A DNA stretch of 64,000 bases from Aegilops tauschii subsp. strangulata (taxonomy: Eukaryota > Streptophyta > Magnoliopsida > Poales > Poaceae). This document shows, in pieces, positions 1 through 12,534 of the stretch. Numbering within the stretch: position 1 is the stretch's first letter; the number at the start of each line of letters is the position of its first letter. Under the pieces are notes generated by a model that was not told where the DNA came from, searched no databases, and saw nothing but the letters and a program-made list of their open reading frames with translations. The stretch is from positions 570,874,880 to 570,938,879 of the forward strand of contig NC_053037.3 in NCBI RefSeq assembly GCF_002575655.3. The letters run 5' to 3'. A program made the position numbers and the translations under genes.

Positions 1-2
1 AC

Positions 3-1738
3 TGAAGGAAATATGCCCTAGAGGCAATAATAAAGTTATTATTTATTTCCTTATATCATGATAAAATTTTATTAGTCATGCTAGAATTGTATTAACCGGA
101 AACATGATACATGTGTGAATACATAGACAAACAGAGTGTCACTACTATGCCTCTACTTGACTATCTCGTTGATCAAAGATGGTTATGTTTCCTAGCCATT
201 GACATGAGTTGTCATTTGATTAACGGGATCACATCATTAGGAGAATGATGTGATTGACTTGACCCATTCCGTTAGCTTAGCACACGATCGTTTAGTATGT
301 TGCTAATGCTTTCTTCATGACTTATACATGTTCCTATGACTATGAGATTATGCAACTCCCGTTTACCGGAGGAACACTTTGTGTGCTACCAAATGTCACA
401 ACGTAAATGGGTGATTATAAAGGTGCTCTACAGGTGTCTCCGAAGGTACTTGTTGGGTTGGCGTATTTCGAGATTAGGATTTGTCACTCCGATTGTCGGA
501 GAGGTATCTCTAGGCCCACTTGGTAATGCACATCACTATAAGCCTTGCAAGCATTGCAACTAATGAGCTAGTTGCGGGATGATGTATTACGGAACGAGTA
601 AAGAGACTTGCCGGTAACGAGATTGAACTAGGTATTGAGATACCGACGATCGAATCTCGGGCAAGTAACATACCGATGACAAAGGGAACAACGTATGTTG
701 TTATGCGGTCTGACCGATAAAGATCTTCGTAGAATATGTGGTAGCCAATATGAGCATCCAGGTTCCGCTATTGGTTATTGACCGGAGACGTGTCTCGGTC
801 ATGTCTACATAGTTTTCGAACCCGTAGGGTCCGCACGCTTAAAGTTAGATGACGGTTATATTATGAGTTTATGTGTTTTGATGTACCGTAGGAGTTCGGA
901 GTCCCGGATGAGATCAGGGACATGACGAGGAGTCTCGAAATGGTCGAGACGTAAAGATCGATATATTGGACGAATATATTCGGACATCGGAAAGGTTCCG
1001 AGTGATTCGGGTGTTTTCGGAGTACCGGAGAGTTACGGGAATTCGTATTGGGCCTTCATGGGCCATACGGGAAAGGAGAGAAAAACCCCAAAGGGTGGCC
1101 GCACCCCTCCCCATGGACTAGTCGGAATTGGACTAGGGAGGGGGGGTGCCCCCTTCCTTCCTTCTCCTTCTCCCTTCCCTTCTCCTACTCCAACAAGGAA
1201 AGGAGGAGTCCTACTCCCGGTGGGAGTAGGACTCCCCCCTTTGGCACGCCTCTTCCCTTGGCCGGCTGCCTCCTCCTAGGCCGGCCGCCTCCCCCCTTGC
1301 TCCTTTATATACGGGGGCAGGGGGGCACTCCAAAGACACAACAATTGATCTCTTGATCTCTTAGCCGTGTGCGGTGCCCCCGTCCACCATAATCCACCTC
1401 AATAATATCGTAGCGGTGCTTAGGCGAAGCCCTGCGTCGGTAGAACATCATCATCGTCACCACGCCGTCGTGCTGACGGAACTCTCCCTCAAAGCTCGGC
1501 TGGATCGGAGTTCGAGGGACGTCATCGAGCTGAACGTGTGCTGAACTCGGAGGTGCCGTGCGTTCGGTACTTGATCGGTCGGATCGTGAAGACGTACGAC
1601 TACATCAACCGCGTTGTGCTAACGCTTCCGCTTTCGGTCTACGAGGGTACGTGGACAACACTCGCCTCTCACGTTGCTATGCATCACCGTGATCTGCGTG
1701 TGCGTAGGAAATTTTTGAAATTACTACGTTCCCCAACA
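3..1738 (+). mobile_element. Angela-type Copia solo LTR
   Basis: The sequence runs from TGAAGGAAATATGCCCTAG (canonical TGTTGGAAATATG) to CGTTCCCCAACA, about 1.74 kb, the usual size of Angela/WIS/BARE-type LTRs. It has no gag or pol on either side. A TATA-like tttatatac lies near 1305-1313, followed by GC-rich leader. The flank after it is catac, and bases 1-2 (ac) match the end of catac. The uninterrupted Gypsy LTR at 30.26 kb reads ctcatacaacg at this point, so the LTR sits inside the left Gypsy LTR with probable duplication of catac. This is the pattern of a solo LTR left by LTR-LTR recombination. Only two bases of the left duplication are in the window. Confidence 0.75.
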
Positions 1739-1743
1739 CATAC
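1739..1743. repeat. Target-site duplication of the solo LTR (catac)
   Basis: The bases catac follow the LTR end, and the first two bases of the window (ac) agree with the other copy. The same catac occurs once in the uninterrupted LTR near 30.27 kb. Confidence 0.55.
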
Positions 1744-1970
1744 AACGTGTCCGGCTCGGTGGCCTTTTCTACATGCCTTACAATACAAGTTTACATACAT
1801 GGCGGTTTATGTCCGTGGGCCTTAAGCCGCCTTCGGTTTTGGGCCCTCTACCAAGCCTATCTGTGAACCACCATTGTTAACCTGATCTTGGGCTTCGTTT
1901 GAGATGAACCGCCATTGGGATGACCCGGCCCCTCTTGGGCGGGTCATACCTGATAGTCATATCCCCAACA
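1744..1970 (-). mobile_element. Left (3') LTR of the Tat Gypsy element, partial
   Basis: This piece matches 30266-30495 closely (for example the shared stretch cgtgtccggctcgg near both starts) and ends in the same ccccaaca. The remainder of the LTR lies to the left of the solo LTR insertion, outside the window. On the minus strand the LTR begins TGTTGGGGATATGAC. Confidence 0.85.
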
Positions 1971-2234
1971 TTAGGCCCCAGGTTGATTTGAACTTGTTCA
2001 TGTCAATCTTCAACACATAGAAAAATCCTTCCTCCTCTCATTGTGAAATATTGTAACCCGCCGTGATGTCATCTCCTGGATTTACGGTAACCCACCGTGA
2101 CGTCACCTGTCATTAGAACCCGAATATTAATAAATCTTTTTCTTTACTGTCCCTCCGAAAATCGAGGTGCCCGCGCCGTCGCCTATCCATTCTCTGCCTC
2201 CTCGATTCTAGCGCCTGTTGTTTATCCTTCCCAT

Positions 2235-2247
2235 CTTATAAATAAGG
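2235..2247 (+). promoter_or_regulatory. TATA box of the antisense gene
   Basis: The bases cttataaataagg are followed by a pyrimidine-rich tract (about 2258-2300) typical of a plant transcription start. The element's own transcript runs the other way, so this promoter would drive the plus-strand antisense gene. A putative 5'-UTR intron follows, from gtaagc at 2428 to ttctttag at 2918 (491 nt), shortly before the ATG at 2936. Confidence 0.6.
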
Positions 2248-2935
2248 CCTCAGGCTCTTTCCTCATTCTCCCCCTTTCCTTCTCAGTCTCTTCTTCCTCT
2301 TCGCGACGCGCCGACCCGCACGAACTCCGCCGCCGTCGACCTTCGTCTCCGACCGCAGCTCCGGCCGCTACATCACCCTGAGTGGACCAGAAAAACGTGG
2401 CGCCTCTCCGCTGTCCCATCAGCGTCAGTAAGCCCTTGTTTCTTTCACCATAGATCTGGCATTAGGGTTTCGGTGTTCATCAGTGTTCGTCGGTGTTCGT
2501 CGCCGCCCTTCTTTATCCTTGTTTAGATCCAAAGCCACATAGATCTTGTGCGGCAGTAGTTTTAGCACCTGTTTTTGATATTAGAACATACCCTCATCGC
2601 TACAGATCCCTTCCAGAGCACCGCTGTTTTCCCATTGTCGGCTCTGTAGGTCTTGAATTTATTTCCTTTTTCTGAGCAGTTGCAGATCCAAATCCATAAC
2701 TTTAATCTGTGAAAACTTTTTGTCCAACACTTTGTAGAATTTTACCCTCTGTCTGACTTTAAGTACTTGTCCCTTTCATGGCGGCTTACACGTCCGGCTT
2801 ACAATTAGTCATATACCATTAGTCCTCAATTAAGCCGCCACTTTGAATGTATACTGTCAGAACTTTAACCTGTGATTTCTCCACTTAACTTGAACCGGCA
2901 ATTTTTCCTTTTCTTTAGGCTTTCTCTTTTTCACA

Positions 2936-5900
2936 ATGCCGCCCAAAACGGTCTACAGATGCAACTGGGTTCCCTCCATCGTCACTGAGGGTACTTTTAA
3001 GGATTTTTTCAAGGTCGGGTATCTACCTGCCAAGAGTGTCATGCATTACCGTGCTCCTGACCCGGGCGAAGAAAAACCTCAGCCAAGAGACGACAAAGTC
3101 ATCGTTTTTACTGACCACATGAACCGGGGCTTCTCACCACCCGGCTCTAAGTTCTTCTGAGACGTGCTGCACTTTTTCCAGCTCCACCCTCAAGACATCG
3201 GACCCAATTCCGTGTCAAATATTTGCAACTTTCAAGTCTTCTGTGAGGTGTACCTTCAAGAGGAACCCAGTGTTGAACTGTTTAGAGAGTATTTTTACTT
3301 AAACCGCCAGACTGAATTCACCAATGGTGCTAGCTTGGAACTCGGCGGAATTTCAATTCAACGTAGAAGAGACGCCATCTTTCCTTACGCCTGCTTGCCG
3401 AGTCATCCCAAAGACTGGAACCAGACATGGTTTTATTGCAAGGATACTTCGCCGGCTGACGAGAATCCGCTGCCGGGTTATCGCGTTGAGCGCCTGGACC
3501 CAAAACATAACCTTCCCAAAAAACTTACTGTCGCTGAATAGAAGAAGATCGCACCTACTGTTGCGAAGGTCAAAGCTCTGCTAGTAAATGGGCCGACTGA
3601 CGTTGACTTAGTCAGGTGTTGGATTTCTTGGCGGATCATTCTGTTGAGCCGCTGCACCAGCTTAATGTGTACTTACACTGGTGATGAAAAAGATTCACTG
3701 CGCCACAGCTCCACACCATTGACTGAGGAAGCAATTAATGAAATGGTGAAGTCTCTTCTGAATGAAGACGCGGAAGATTGTGTCAAAGTGGGTCTGGCCC
3801 CTTTCTGCAAGCTTAACCCGCCACCAGATTTAAGCCTCTAAACTTACTTATCTTCACCTCTTCATTTGAATACTTTTATTAATCTCGACCCTTAATGATC
3901 TTTTTAGGCTAAGTCTAATTTTTGGAAAGCGGAGTATGATCACGAGACTGCTAAGAAAGCCAGGGCTGCCAAAAAGGCTGCTAGAAAAGCCGCCAAGAAG
4001 ACCACCAAAAAGAAGAAGAAACCAAGTGCCTCTAACCTGCTCAAACTAGATGACACCTTTGAGTCAGAGGTAGCCCTTGACTCCCTTGGCTCCTTTTTCA
4101 ATTATCTTATTGACATTGATTACTCTCAGGATGACACAGGAGCCAGCCCAGCATTTGAAGAAGATGTAACTATTATTTCCTCCGACTCGGACCCTTTGCC
4201 AAGACAGAAACTTCGACAAGTAACCCGGAAAGTAAGGTTTTCACACCCCTTGGCTTATTTAGATCCTCACTTTCTTTTGAAGCAACAACAACACGAGAGT
4301 CGCCACCAGACCCGGACCAACGGAGGTGAAGAGTTATCCTCCGGCTTACCGAACACTCCTGCCCCTCGAAAACGTCGCAACGAGGTTCTTTATTAATTAC
4401 CCCTTTTATCTGTTTGACAGATCTCATCTGTTTACCTTCTGACTCTATTGGTACCCTTAATCAGGAACTTGCCCATTCTTCCTCTGGCGACTCATCGCAA
4501 ACTGAGTTGTCGGCTTTCAAAACTGCCCCTGGGTAATAGCAATTGATTTTACTCTGTAATTCTTCATACCCTTATATTTATACTTAACCTGTTATAATCC
4601 GCATAGTGGATAGGCAAAGCCCATCAAGAAGGCAAAGGTGACCAAATCAACTGAAACGCCGAAATCTGCTGAGCCGGAGCCACAAGTCTCTGTTCCTGAA
4701 GCTGCTGACAAACAGCCGGAAGAAGCGGTTATTGTCACTCCGCCTGAGATTCCAGATCTCAATGTTGATGGCACGGCGATTAATCCTTCTTCCTCTGCCC
4801 CCTCGGGTTCACCTAAGCCGCCAGAGACTTAGAATGATGATGTGTTGATTACTGGCACCAGTTTTGTTGAACCAGGAAACCCAATAGCTTTGGCCAACAT
4901 ACTGCCAAGCAAGAGGTTATCGAGAGGCAGAAACTGAAGTTTGACATCTCTCATTATGCGCAATTGAGCAGTAATGAAATCCTCTCCGGTTACCTCAGTC
5001 AAGTCCACTCCAGCCGCGACCTTGAAATTGATATGGTAAAACAGATGCACCAAAAATATGAGGTATGACTTCCGACTTTCAATAATGTATACATACATAT
5101 CCTGCCAGCCCCCAAGTCTACTGGCTATGAGAAGATTGAATAGGATGTATACTTTTAAAGAAGTCCATACACTTCTGTCCTAGAATCCTTTCTTGTCCGG
5201 TTTAAATGAAGTCGTATGTTTGTCTAAGTTTGAGTTTTGCATCCGTAGCCCCCAAGGGCCGGTTTAATCCGCAGAAATAAGCCGGTCCTATTTGTCTTTG
5301 TATAAGAATAGAGAGCTTGACTGTCTAGCCCCCATGAGTCGGTTGGGACTATCTACAGTAATTCCGGCTCATGATAAAAAAGAGACAAACGGTATGCATT
5401 AGCCCCCAAGTGTCAAGTAGTCTTGCTTGCAAAGTACTTGGGACTTTAGTCATAAGAATTGTTGTCTTGAAAAATTGCTTCGATAGACATTAGCCCCCAA
5501 GTGTCAAGTTTTGTTGCTGGCAAAAGACTTGGGACTTGCCTTATTGTAATCTTGATAAATGTTGATAATTCTGTACCTTATGCAGGCTGCTACTGCTGAA
5601 CTGGAGTCCCAATTGAATGATGCCAAGACCCGGCTGGCGACTCAGGAGAACTAGACCCGGAAGGCTGAGTCGAAGTTCAAGTTTAGCGTGACTGAGTCGG
5701 AAAAACTGAAGACCAGCTTTGAAGCAGAGAAAAAGGCTTGGTTGGATGAAAGGACGGTTTTAACACAACGTGCTGAGAAGGCTGAAGCAGCGCTTCAAGA
5801 GGTGACCACTGAGCTGACCGGTTTAAAACACCGTGTTACGCAGATGATTTCAGCTATCTTTCGTGAGCCGCCTTGCCAATCATCAAAAAATCAATCATTA

Positions 5901-6458
5901 TGCTAATCTCATAACCCGCCATTTAATCATCTTGCAATATATCCATGTCCCAGGAGCAGCAATCTCAAGCAAGACATGCATGTGAAGCTTAAAGCTGTAT
6001 ATACACTTGTCGAGCAGCTGTATACCGGGAGTCAACGTGCATTAGCCACCATTTCGCCAACAGGTGAAGCACCAACTATGCTGATAGATGTGTTAAAGAG
6101 ACTCGCCGTGCTGCCTGTGAGATTTGACGAAATAAAGCGATCCTCTGCAAGAGCTGGCACAATGACGGCTTTGAGCCGGGCCAAGGCATGGGTACCAGAG
6201 CTTGACCCGTCTGAGGTAGCCACTGGTTACCCAAGCCTAAAAGAAGATGGTACGCCTTTCGATCAGAAAATTTTTGCAGCCTGCGTAAAAGAAATTCGTC
6301 CGATGGCTACTCTGATTGCCAATGATTCGGACCTCTCCAAGTACCATCCGGCTTATGACCAGGAGAATAAGAAGATGGCAACTCCAGCTTACAAAGTGAT
6401 GGACTTAGTTCCACCAATCCGTAAGCACACCTTTGCTCCCGAAGTCGACCCGTCTTAG
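2936..6458 (+). pseudogene. Antisense ORF of the Tat element (plant 'putative gypsy-type transposon' domain), decayed
   Basis: The reading frame starts MPPKTVYRCNW and contains a block like the 'putative gypsy type transposon' family (Pfam Transposase_28, PF04195, named from memory): PGSKFF, DVLHFFQLHPQDIGPN and LPSHPKDWNQTWFY. An intron-like gap (about 3841-3908, ending tttttag) leads to a lysine-rich stretch (3950-4025, a possible nuclear signal), an acidic region, a coiled-coil-like segment (5580-5870, with 'EKLKTSFEAEKKAWLDERT') and a C-terminal exon at 5976-6458. In-frame stops at 3158-3160 and 3539-3541 show decay. Related genes in other Tat elements lie antisense downstream of pol. Their function is unknown. 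Exon borders in the second half are uncertain. Confidence 0.7.
5398..5545 (+). repeat. Two-copy direct repeat with a 'tagcccccaagtgtcaagt' core
   Basis: The core occurs at about 5400 and 5491, each followed by a diverged ttgct-gcaaa-acttgggactt stretch, a spacing of about 92 bp. It lies in a probable intron of the antisense gene. Variants of the gcccccaag core recur through the Gypsy 3' region (for example near 5247, 5330, 7570 and 7743). Confidence 0.6.
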
Positions 6459-7874
6459 CTTATAGATGATGAGGCTGAATTTGAAGCTTTATCTGGCATC
6501 GATTGGTCATCTCCAACTTTTCAGACGGTGGAAGAAGACAAAGAGCCGGCAAGGGATAATGCAGAGGACTCCGAGCAGCAAGGCCAAGAAGATTGAACCG
6601 CCGGGCGGCTCTAAAACTTGATCGTGTGAAAAATACTTTGATCTCATTTGGCCCATGGGGGCATGTAATAGGGTAGTAAAACTTTGATTTTGCTGTGCCA
6701 TCGTGCACGTTCTGCTTTGCATGTGATTGCCAATTGAATATCTACCACTTGATGTTAAGATATGCTACATCTCCTCATGATATTCAGTAATGTAGAATCT
6801 GCTCCTGCATATAAGTGTCCTGGCGGTTTACCGCTAGATGGGTTATCATGTCCAATAACATAGTTTATAACCAAGGCTGGACTTAAGAATAACCATATAT
6901 AACTGAAAATATATCATACCTGTGATATTTTATCACACTGTTGGTTTACCAAGTCACTACAATAAGGGTGATAACCCAGATTTTGAGCATTGGCAATTAT
7001 CATAGATTACTGGCTTATGAACAAAACCAGGCCGGGTTAATAAACACCGGATTTATTTTATCTCATACTGTCGACTTATAGTCAAAAGCCAGTCCAGGTC
7101 AATAAACAGCGGATATTAACTTACCATGTACTGACAACTTATAATTGACAGGCAAGCTGGGTTAACAAATACCGGCAAATTGTGATAATAAAACTTTATA
7201 AGCTTTACTCGATAAACCTCAAAAAAATTCATCAACTAAAACAAGCAAAAAATGAGGCTTTTCATGGGCTGCCAGGCCGAAAAATAGAGGCTTTTCACAG
7301 GCTGCCAGGCCACTGAGTTAAACCGTTTTACAAACCTTATAAGAAGGACCTCACATAACCAATCATCGTTTTAACTTTGACAAGTTCAGGGTCTGCATAA
7401 GATTGACTTGTCAAACGTTCGGCGGGTCATTCCAGGAATACCTGGGCGGAGTGGCTTACTTAAAAAGGCAGGATAACCCGGGGTTTTAGGTGAATACACC
7501 TGGCTTCCAAGCCTGGCTTTTAAGCCGATCACAAGGGTTATAGCAACTCTTGTTCTTTAGAACAAAAGAGCCCCCAAGCAATATTTCTGAGCTATGCCCA
7601 ATGGGTACCTATGTTTGAGTTGTGCTTTGTAACAAACTCTCTTTGGTTCCTTTAACCTGGGTAGCAAGCCCCCCCAAGTTTTTTTGTGTGGCCTATAAGC
7701 CGGATCAAAGGGAAATCATAACATTGCTCTATAAAGCAGAAGCCCCCAAGTGATCAAGAACTCTTTATTGAAAGATAAAACGACAGAGGCCCTGCTTTAA
7801 TAGGGATGCCGGCTTTATTATATTGATCATAATATATACATTATCAAAATATGTACATCAGAAGAGCCTGTGGC
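6459..7874. other. 3' non-coding region between pol and the antisense gene
   Basis: No convincing gene. The stretch has repeated gccgg- and taaacc-rich phrases of this Gypsy family and a short near-repeat, aggcttttca-ggctgccaggcc, at about 7255-7283 and 7289-7314. It lies between the end of the element's pol (minus strand) and the last exon of the antisense gene (plus strand), so the two genes converge here. Confidence 0.6.
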
Positions 7875-8167
7875 TCAGGTGTAGTAAGGCCGAAGATGAG
7901 CAATGTTCCACGGCCGGTGGGTCTCCTCCTCCGACTTACGTGAGTCTTTGTGCTCTCGAACGTCAATAAGGTAGTGTGACCCGTTGTTCAGATTCTTGCT
8001 GACCACAAAGGGTCCTTCCCAAGGTGGGGATAACTTGTGCATATCAGTCTGATCCTGGATGAGCAGGAGCACTAGATCGCCTTCTTGGAAAGTTCTGGTT
8101 TTAACCCGGCGACTGTGTTAACGGCGCAGATCTTGCTGGTAAATCGCCGAACGAGCCGCTGCAATGT
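7875..8167 (-). pseudogene. pol: C-terminus of Gypsy integrase/pol (second half of split gene)
   Basis: The minus-strand frame gives KLSPPWEGPFVV, then NGSHYLIDVREHKDS, then RPWNIAHLRPYYT and a stop. This is the usual C-terminal end of plant Gypsy polyproteins. Just upstream (8080-8167, minus strand) a stretch reads like AAARSAIYQQDLRR, which joins the integrase frame ending at 23711 if the Athila compound is removed. An in-frame stop follows DLRR, so the gene is dead as well as split. Confidence 0.85.
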
Positions 8168-8172
8168 GACGC
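8168..8172. repeat. Left target-site duplication (gacgc) of the Athila compound
   Basis: gacgc lies directly before the LTR start; cacgc lies directly after the far LTR at 23706-23710. One mismatch in five. Removing 8173-23710 restores an integrase-like reading DEER-D-IAAARSAIYQQ on the minus strand, which supports one original insertion point. Confidence 0.75.
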
Positions 8173-9725
8173 TGCTACCTCTTGAGCGTTGCGTTGGTTT
8201 TCCCTTGAAGAGGAAAGGGTGATGCAGCAAAGTAGCGAAAGTATTTCCCTCAGTTTTTGAGAACAAAGGTATCAATCCAGTAGGAGGCTACACGCAAGTC
8301 CCACGCACCTACACAAATAGATAAATCCTCGCAACCAACGCGATAAGGGGTTGTCAATCCCTACACGGTCACTTACGAGAGTGAGATATGATAGATATGA
8401 TAAGATAATATTTGTGGTATTTTTATGATAAAGATGCAAAGTAAAATAAAAGCAACGGAAATAACTAAGTGTTGGAAGATTAATATGATGGAAAATAGAC
8501 CCGGGGGCCATAGGTTTCACTAGTGGCTTCTCTCAAGAGCATAAGTATTTTACGGTGGGTGAACAAATTACCGTTGAGCAATTGACAGAATTGAGCATAG
8601 TTATGAGAATATCTAGGTATGATCATGTATATAGGCATCACGTCCGAGACAAGTAGACCGACTCCTGCCTGCATCACATCAACCGCTATCCAGCATGCAT
8701 CTAGAGTATTAAGTTCATAAGAACAGAGTAACACGTTAAGCAAGATGACATGATGTAGAGGGATAAATTCATGCAATATGATAAAACCCCCATCTTGATA
8801 TCCTCGACGGCAACAATACAATACGTGCCTTGCTGCCCCTATTGTCACTTGGAAAGGACACCGCAAGATTGAACCCAAAGCTAAGCACTTCTCCCATTGC
8901 AAGAAAGATCAATCTAGTAGGCCAAACCAAACTGATAATTCGAAGAGACTTGCAAAGATAACCAATCATACATAAAAGAATTCAGAAGATTCAAATATTG
9001 TTCATAGATAAACTTGATCATAAACCCACAATTCATCGGTCTCAACAAACACACCGCAAAAGAAGATTACATCGAATAGATCTCCACGAGAGAGGGGGAG
9101 AACATTGTATTGAGATCCAAAAAGAGAGAAGAAGCCATCTAGCTAATAACTATGGACCCGAAGGTCTGAGGTAAACTACTAACACTTCATCGGAGGGGCT
9201 ATGGTGTTGATGTAGAAGCCCTCCGTGATCGATGCCCCCTCCAGCGGAGCTTCGGAACAGGCCCCAAGATGGGATCTCGTGGGTACAGAAGGTTGCGGCG
9301 GTGGAATTAGGTTTTTGGCTCCGTCTCTGATCGTTTGGGGGTACGTAGGTATATATAGGAGGAAGGAGTACGTCGTAGAGCAACGTGGGGCCCACGAGGG
9401 TGGAGGGCGCGCCCTGGGGGGTAGGCGCGCCCCCTACCTCGTGGCTTCCTGCTTTGTTTCTTGACGTAGGTTCCAAGTCTCCTGGATCATGTTTGTTCCG
9501 AAAATCACGTTCCCGAAGGTTTCATTCCGTTTGGACTCCGTTTGATATTCTTTTTCTGCGAAACTCTGAAATAGGCAAAAAACATCAATTCTGGGCTGGG
9601 CCTCCGGTTAATAGATTAGTCCCAAAAATAATATAAAAGTGAATAATAAAGCCCAATAATGTCCAAAACACAAGATAATATAGCATGGAGCAATCAAAAA
9701 TTATAGATACGTTGGAGACGTATCA
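8173..9725 (-). mobile_element. LTR 1 of the Athila compound (3' LTR of element A)
   Basis: The LTR is 1553 bp, from tgctacctcttgag to gagacgtatca (TG...CA). A TATA box (tatatata, 9350-9357) would serve minus-strand transcription. It lacks about 20 bp near 8675 that are present in the other full LTRs. On the minus strand, AAGCTTGGGGATGCT directly before it is the polypurine tract. It resembles the truncated LTR at 17511-18533 more than its own partner at 14835-16407. Confidence 0.85.
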
Positions 9726-12534
9726 AGCATCCCCAAGCTTAATTCCTGCTCGTCCTCGAGTAGGTAAATGATAAAAACAAATTTTTTGATGTGGAATGCT
9801 ACTTGGCATAATTTCAATGTAATTCTTCTTATTGTGGCATGAATGTTCAGATTTGATATGATTCAAGATAAAAGTTTAATGTTGACATAAAAACAATAAT
9901 ATTTCAAGCATACTAACTAAGCAATTATGTCTTATCAAAATAACATAGCCAAAGCAAGTTATCCCTACAAAATCATATAGTCTGGCTATGCTCCATCTTC
10001 CCCACACAGAATATTCATATCATGTACGACCCCGGTTTTAGCCAAGTAATTGGTTCATACTTTTAACGCGCTTCAGCCTTTTCAACTCTTACGCAATACA
10101 TGAGTGCAAGCCATGGATATAGCACTATGGTGGAATAAGGTATAATGGTAGGGGTTATGTGGGAAGACAAAAAAGGAGAAAGTCTCACATCAACGAGGCT
10201 AATCAATGGGCTATGGAGATGCCCATCAATTGATGTTAATGCGAGGAGTAGGGATTGCCATGCAACGGATGCACTAGAGCTATAAGTGTATGAAAGCTCA
10301 AAAAGAAACTAAGTGGGTGTGCATCCAACTTGCTTGCTCACGAAGACCTCGGGCATTTGAGGAAGCCCATCATTGGAATATACAAGCCAAGTTCTATAAT
10401 GAAATTTCCCACTAGTATATGAAAGTGACAAAATGAGAGACTCTCTATTATGAAGATCACGGTGCTACTTTGAAGCACAAGTGTGGTAAAAGGATAGTAA
10501 CATTGTCCCTTCTCTCTTTTTCTCTCATTTTTTTTATTTGGCCCTTTTTTTATGGCCTCTTTTTTTTATTTAGTCCGGAGTCTCATCCCGACTTGTGGGG
10601 GAATCATAGTCTCCATCATCCTTTCCTCACTTGGGACAATGCTCTAATAATGATGATCATCACACTTTTATTTAATTACAACTCATGAATTACAACTCAA
10701 TACTTAGAACAAAATATGACTCTATATGAATGCCTCCGGCGGTGTACTGGGATATGCAATGAATCAAGAGCGACATGTATGGAAGAATTATGAACGGTGG
10801 CTTTGCCACAAATACAATGTCAACTACATGATCATGCAAAGCAATATGACAATGATGGAGTATGTCATGATAAACGGAATGGTCGAAAGTTGCATGGCAA
10901 TATATCCCGGAATGGCTATGGAAATGCCATGATAGGTAGATATGGTGGCTGTTTTGAGGAAGATATAAGGAGGTTTATGTGTGATAGAGTGTATCATATC
11001 ACGGGGTTTGGATGCACCGACGAAGTTTGCACCAACTCTCAAGGTGAGAAAGGGCAATGCGTGGTACCGAAGAGGCTAGAAAATTGTGGAAAGGTAAGTG
11101 TGCGTATAATCCATGGACTCACACTAGTCATAAAGAACTCATATACTTATTGCAAAAATTTATTAGCCCTCGAAGCAAAGTACTACTACGCATGCTCCTA
11201 GGGGAAGGGTTGGTAGGAGTTAACCATCGCGCGATCCCGACCGCCACACAAAGGAAGACAATCAACAAATACTTCATGCTCCGACTTCGTTACATAACGG
11301 TTCACCATGCGTGCATGCTACGGGAATCACAAACTCCAACACATGTATTTTTCATTCCAGAATTACTCAACTAGCACAACTATGATATTACCACCTTTAT
11401 ATCTCAAAACAATTATCAAGCATCAAATTTCTCATGATATTAATTAAAGCAAATTGCCATGCTATTTTAAGACTCTCAAAATAATATAAGTGAAGCATGA
11501 GAGATCAATAGTTTCTATAAAAAAATCCACCACCGTTCTCTAAAAGATAGTGAAGCACTAGAGCAAAACTATATAACTCAAAAGATATAAGTGAAGCACA
11601 TAGAGTATTCTAATAATTTCCGAATCATGTGTGTCTCTCTCAAAAGGTGTGTACAGAAAGGATGATTGTGGTAAACTAACAAACAAGGATTCAAATCATA
11701 CAAGACGCTCCAAGCAAAACACATATCATGTGGTGAATAAAAATATAGCTCCAAGTAAAGTTACCGATGGAAGTAGAAGAAAGAGGGGATGCCTTCCGGG
11801 GCATCCCCAAGCTTTGGCTTTATGGTGTACTTAGATTATCTTGGGGGTGCCATGGGCATCCCCAAGCTTAGGCTCTTTCCACTCCTTGTTCCATAATCCA
11901 TCAAATCTTTCACCCAAAACTTGAAAACTTCACAACACAAAACTCAGCACAAAATCTCGTGAGCTCCGTTAGCGAAAGAAAACAAAAGACCACTTCAAGG
12001 TACTGTAATGAACTCATTCTTTATTTATATTGGTGTTAAACCTACTGTATTCCAACTTCTCTATGGTTTATAAACTCTTTTACTAGCCATAGATTCATCA
12101 AAATAAGCAAACAACACACGAAAAACAGAATCTGTCAAAAACAGAACAGTCTGTAGTAATCTGTAACGAACGCAAACTTCTGGAAATCCAAAAACTCAGC
12201 CAAAATAGGAAGACCTGGGAAATTTGTTTATTGATCAGCAGAAATTGGAATCAATATTTTATCACGTTCTGGTGATTTTTAACAATTATTTTCGTGAACA
12301 GAAAGTTTCTGGAATTTTCTGCAAGATCAAATAACTATCATCCAAGAAGATCCTATAGGTTTAACTTGGCACAAACACTAATTAAAACGTAAAAACACAT
12401 CTAACCAGAGGCTAGAACAAATATTTATTCCTAAACAGAAGCAAAAAGCAAAAAACTAAAAAATAAAATTGGGTTGCCTCCCAACAAGCGCTATCGTTTA
12501 ACGCCCCTAGCTAGGCATAAAAGCAAGGATAGAT
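9726..12534 (-). other. 3' non-coding module of Athila element A
   Basis: No coding capacity is seen. The stretch pairs almost base for base with 18534-21349 of element B, apart from small indels in the T-rich run near 10520-10570 and scattered substitutions. It holds two cccgacc-type and four 'gcatccccaagctt'-type phrases typical of the family, one of them the polypurine tract. Open frames near 10797-11201 and similar places are chance frames in non-coding sequence, since they do not match in length or frame between the two copies. Confidence 0.7.

Noticed and set aside
1048..1356. Pro-rich open frames at the window start
   Set aside because: They lie within the transcribed leader of the Angela-type LTR.
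10797..11201. 134-codon frame in the Athila 3' module and its partner near 19701
   Set aside because: Frame and length differ between two nearly identical copies, so it is not under coding constraint.
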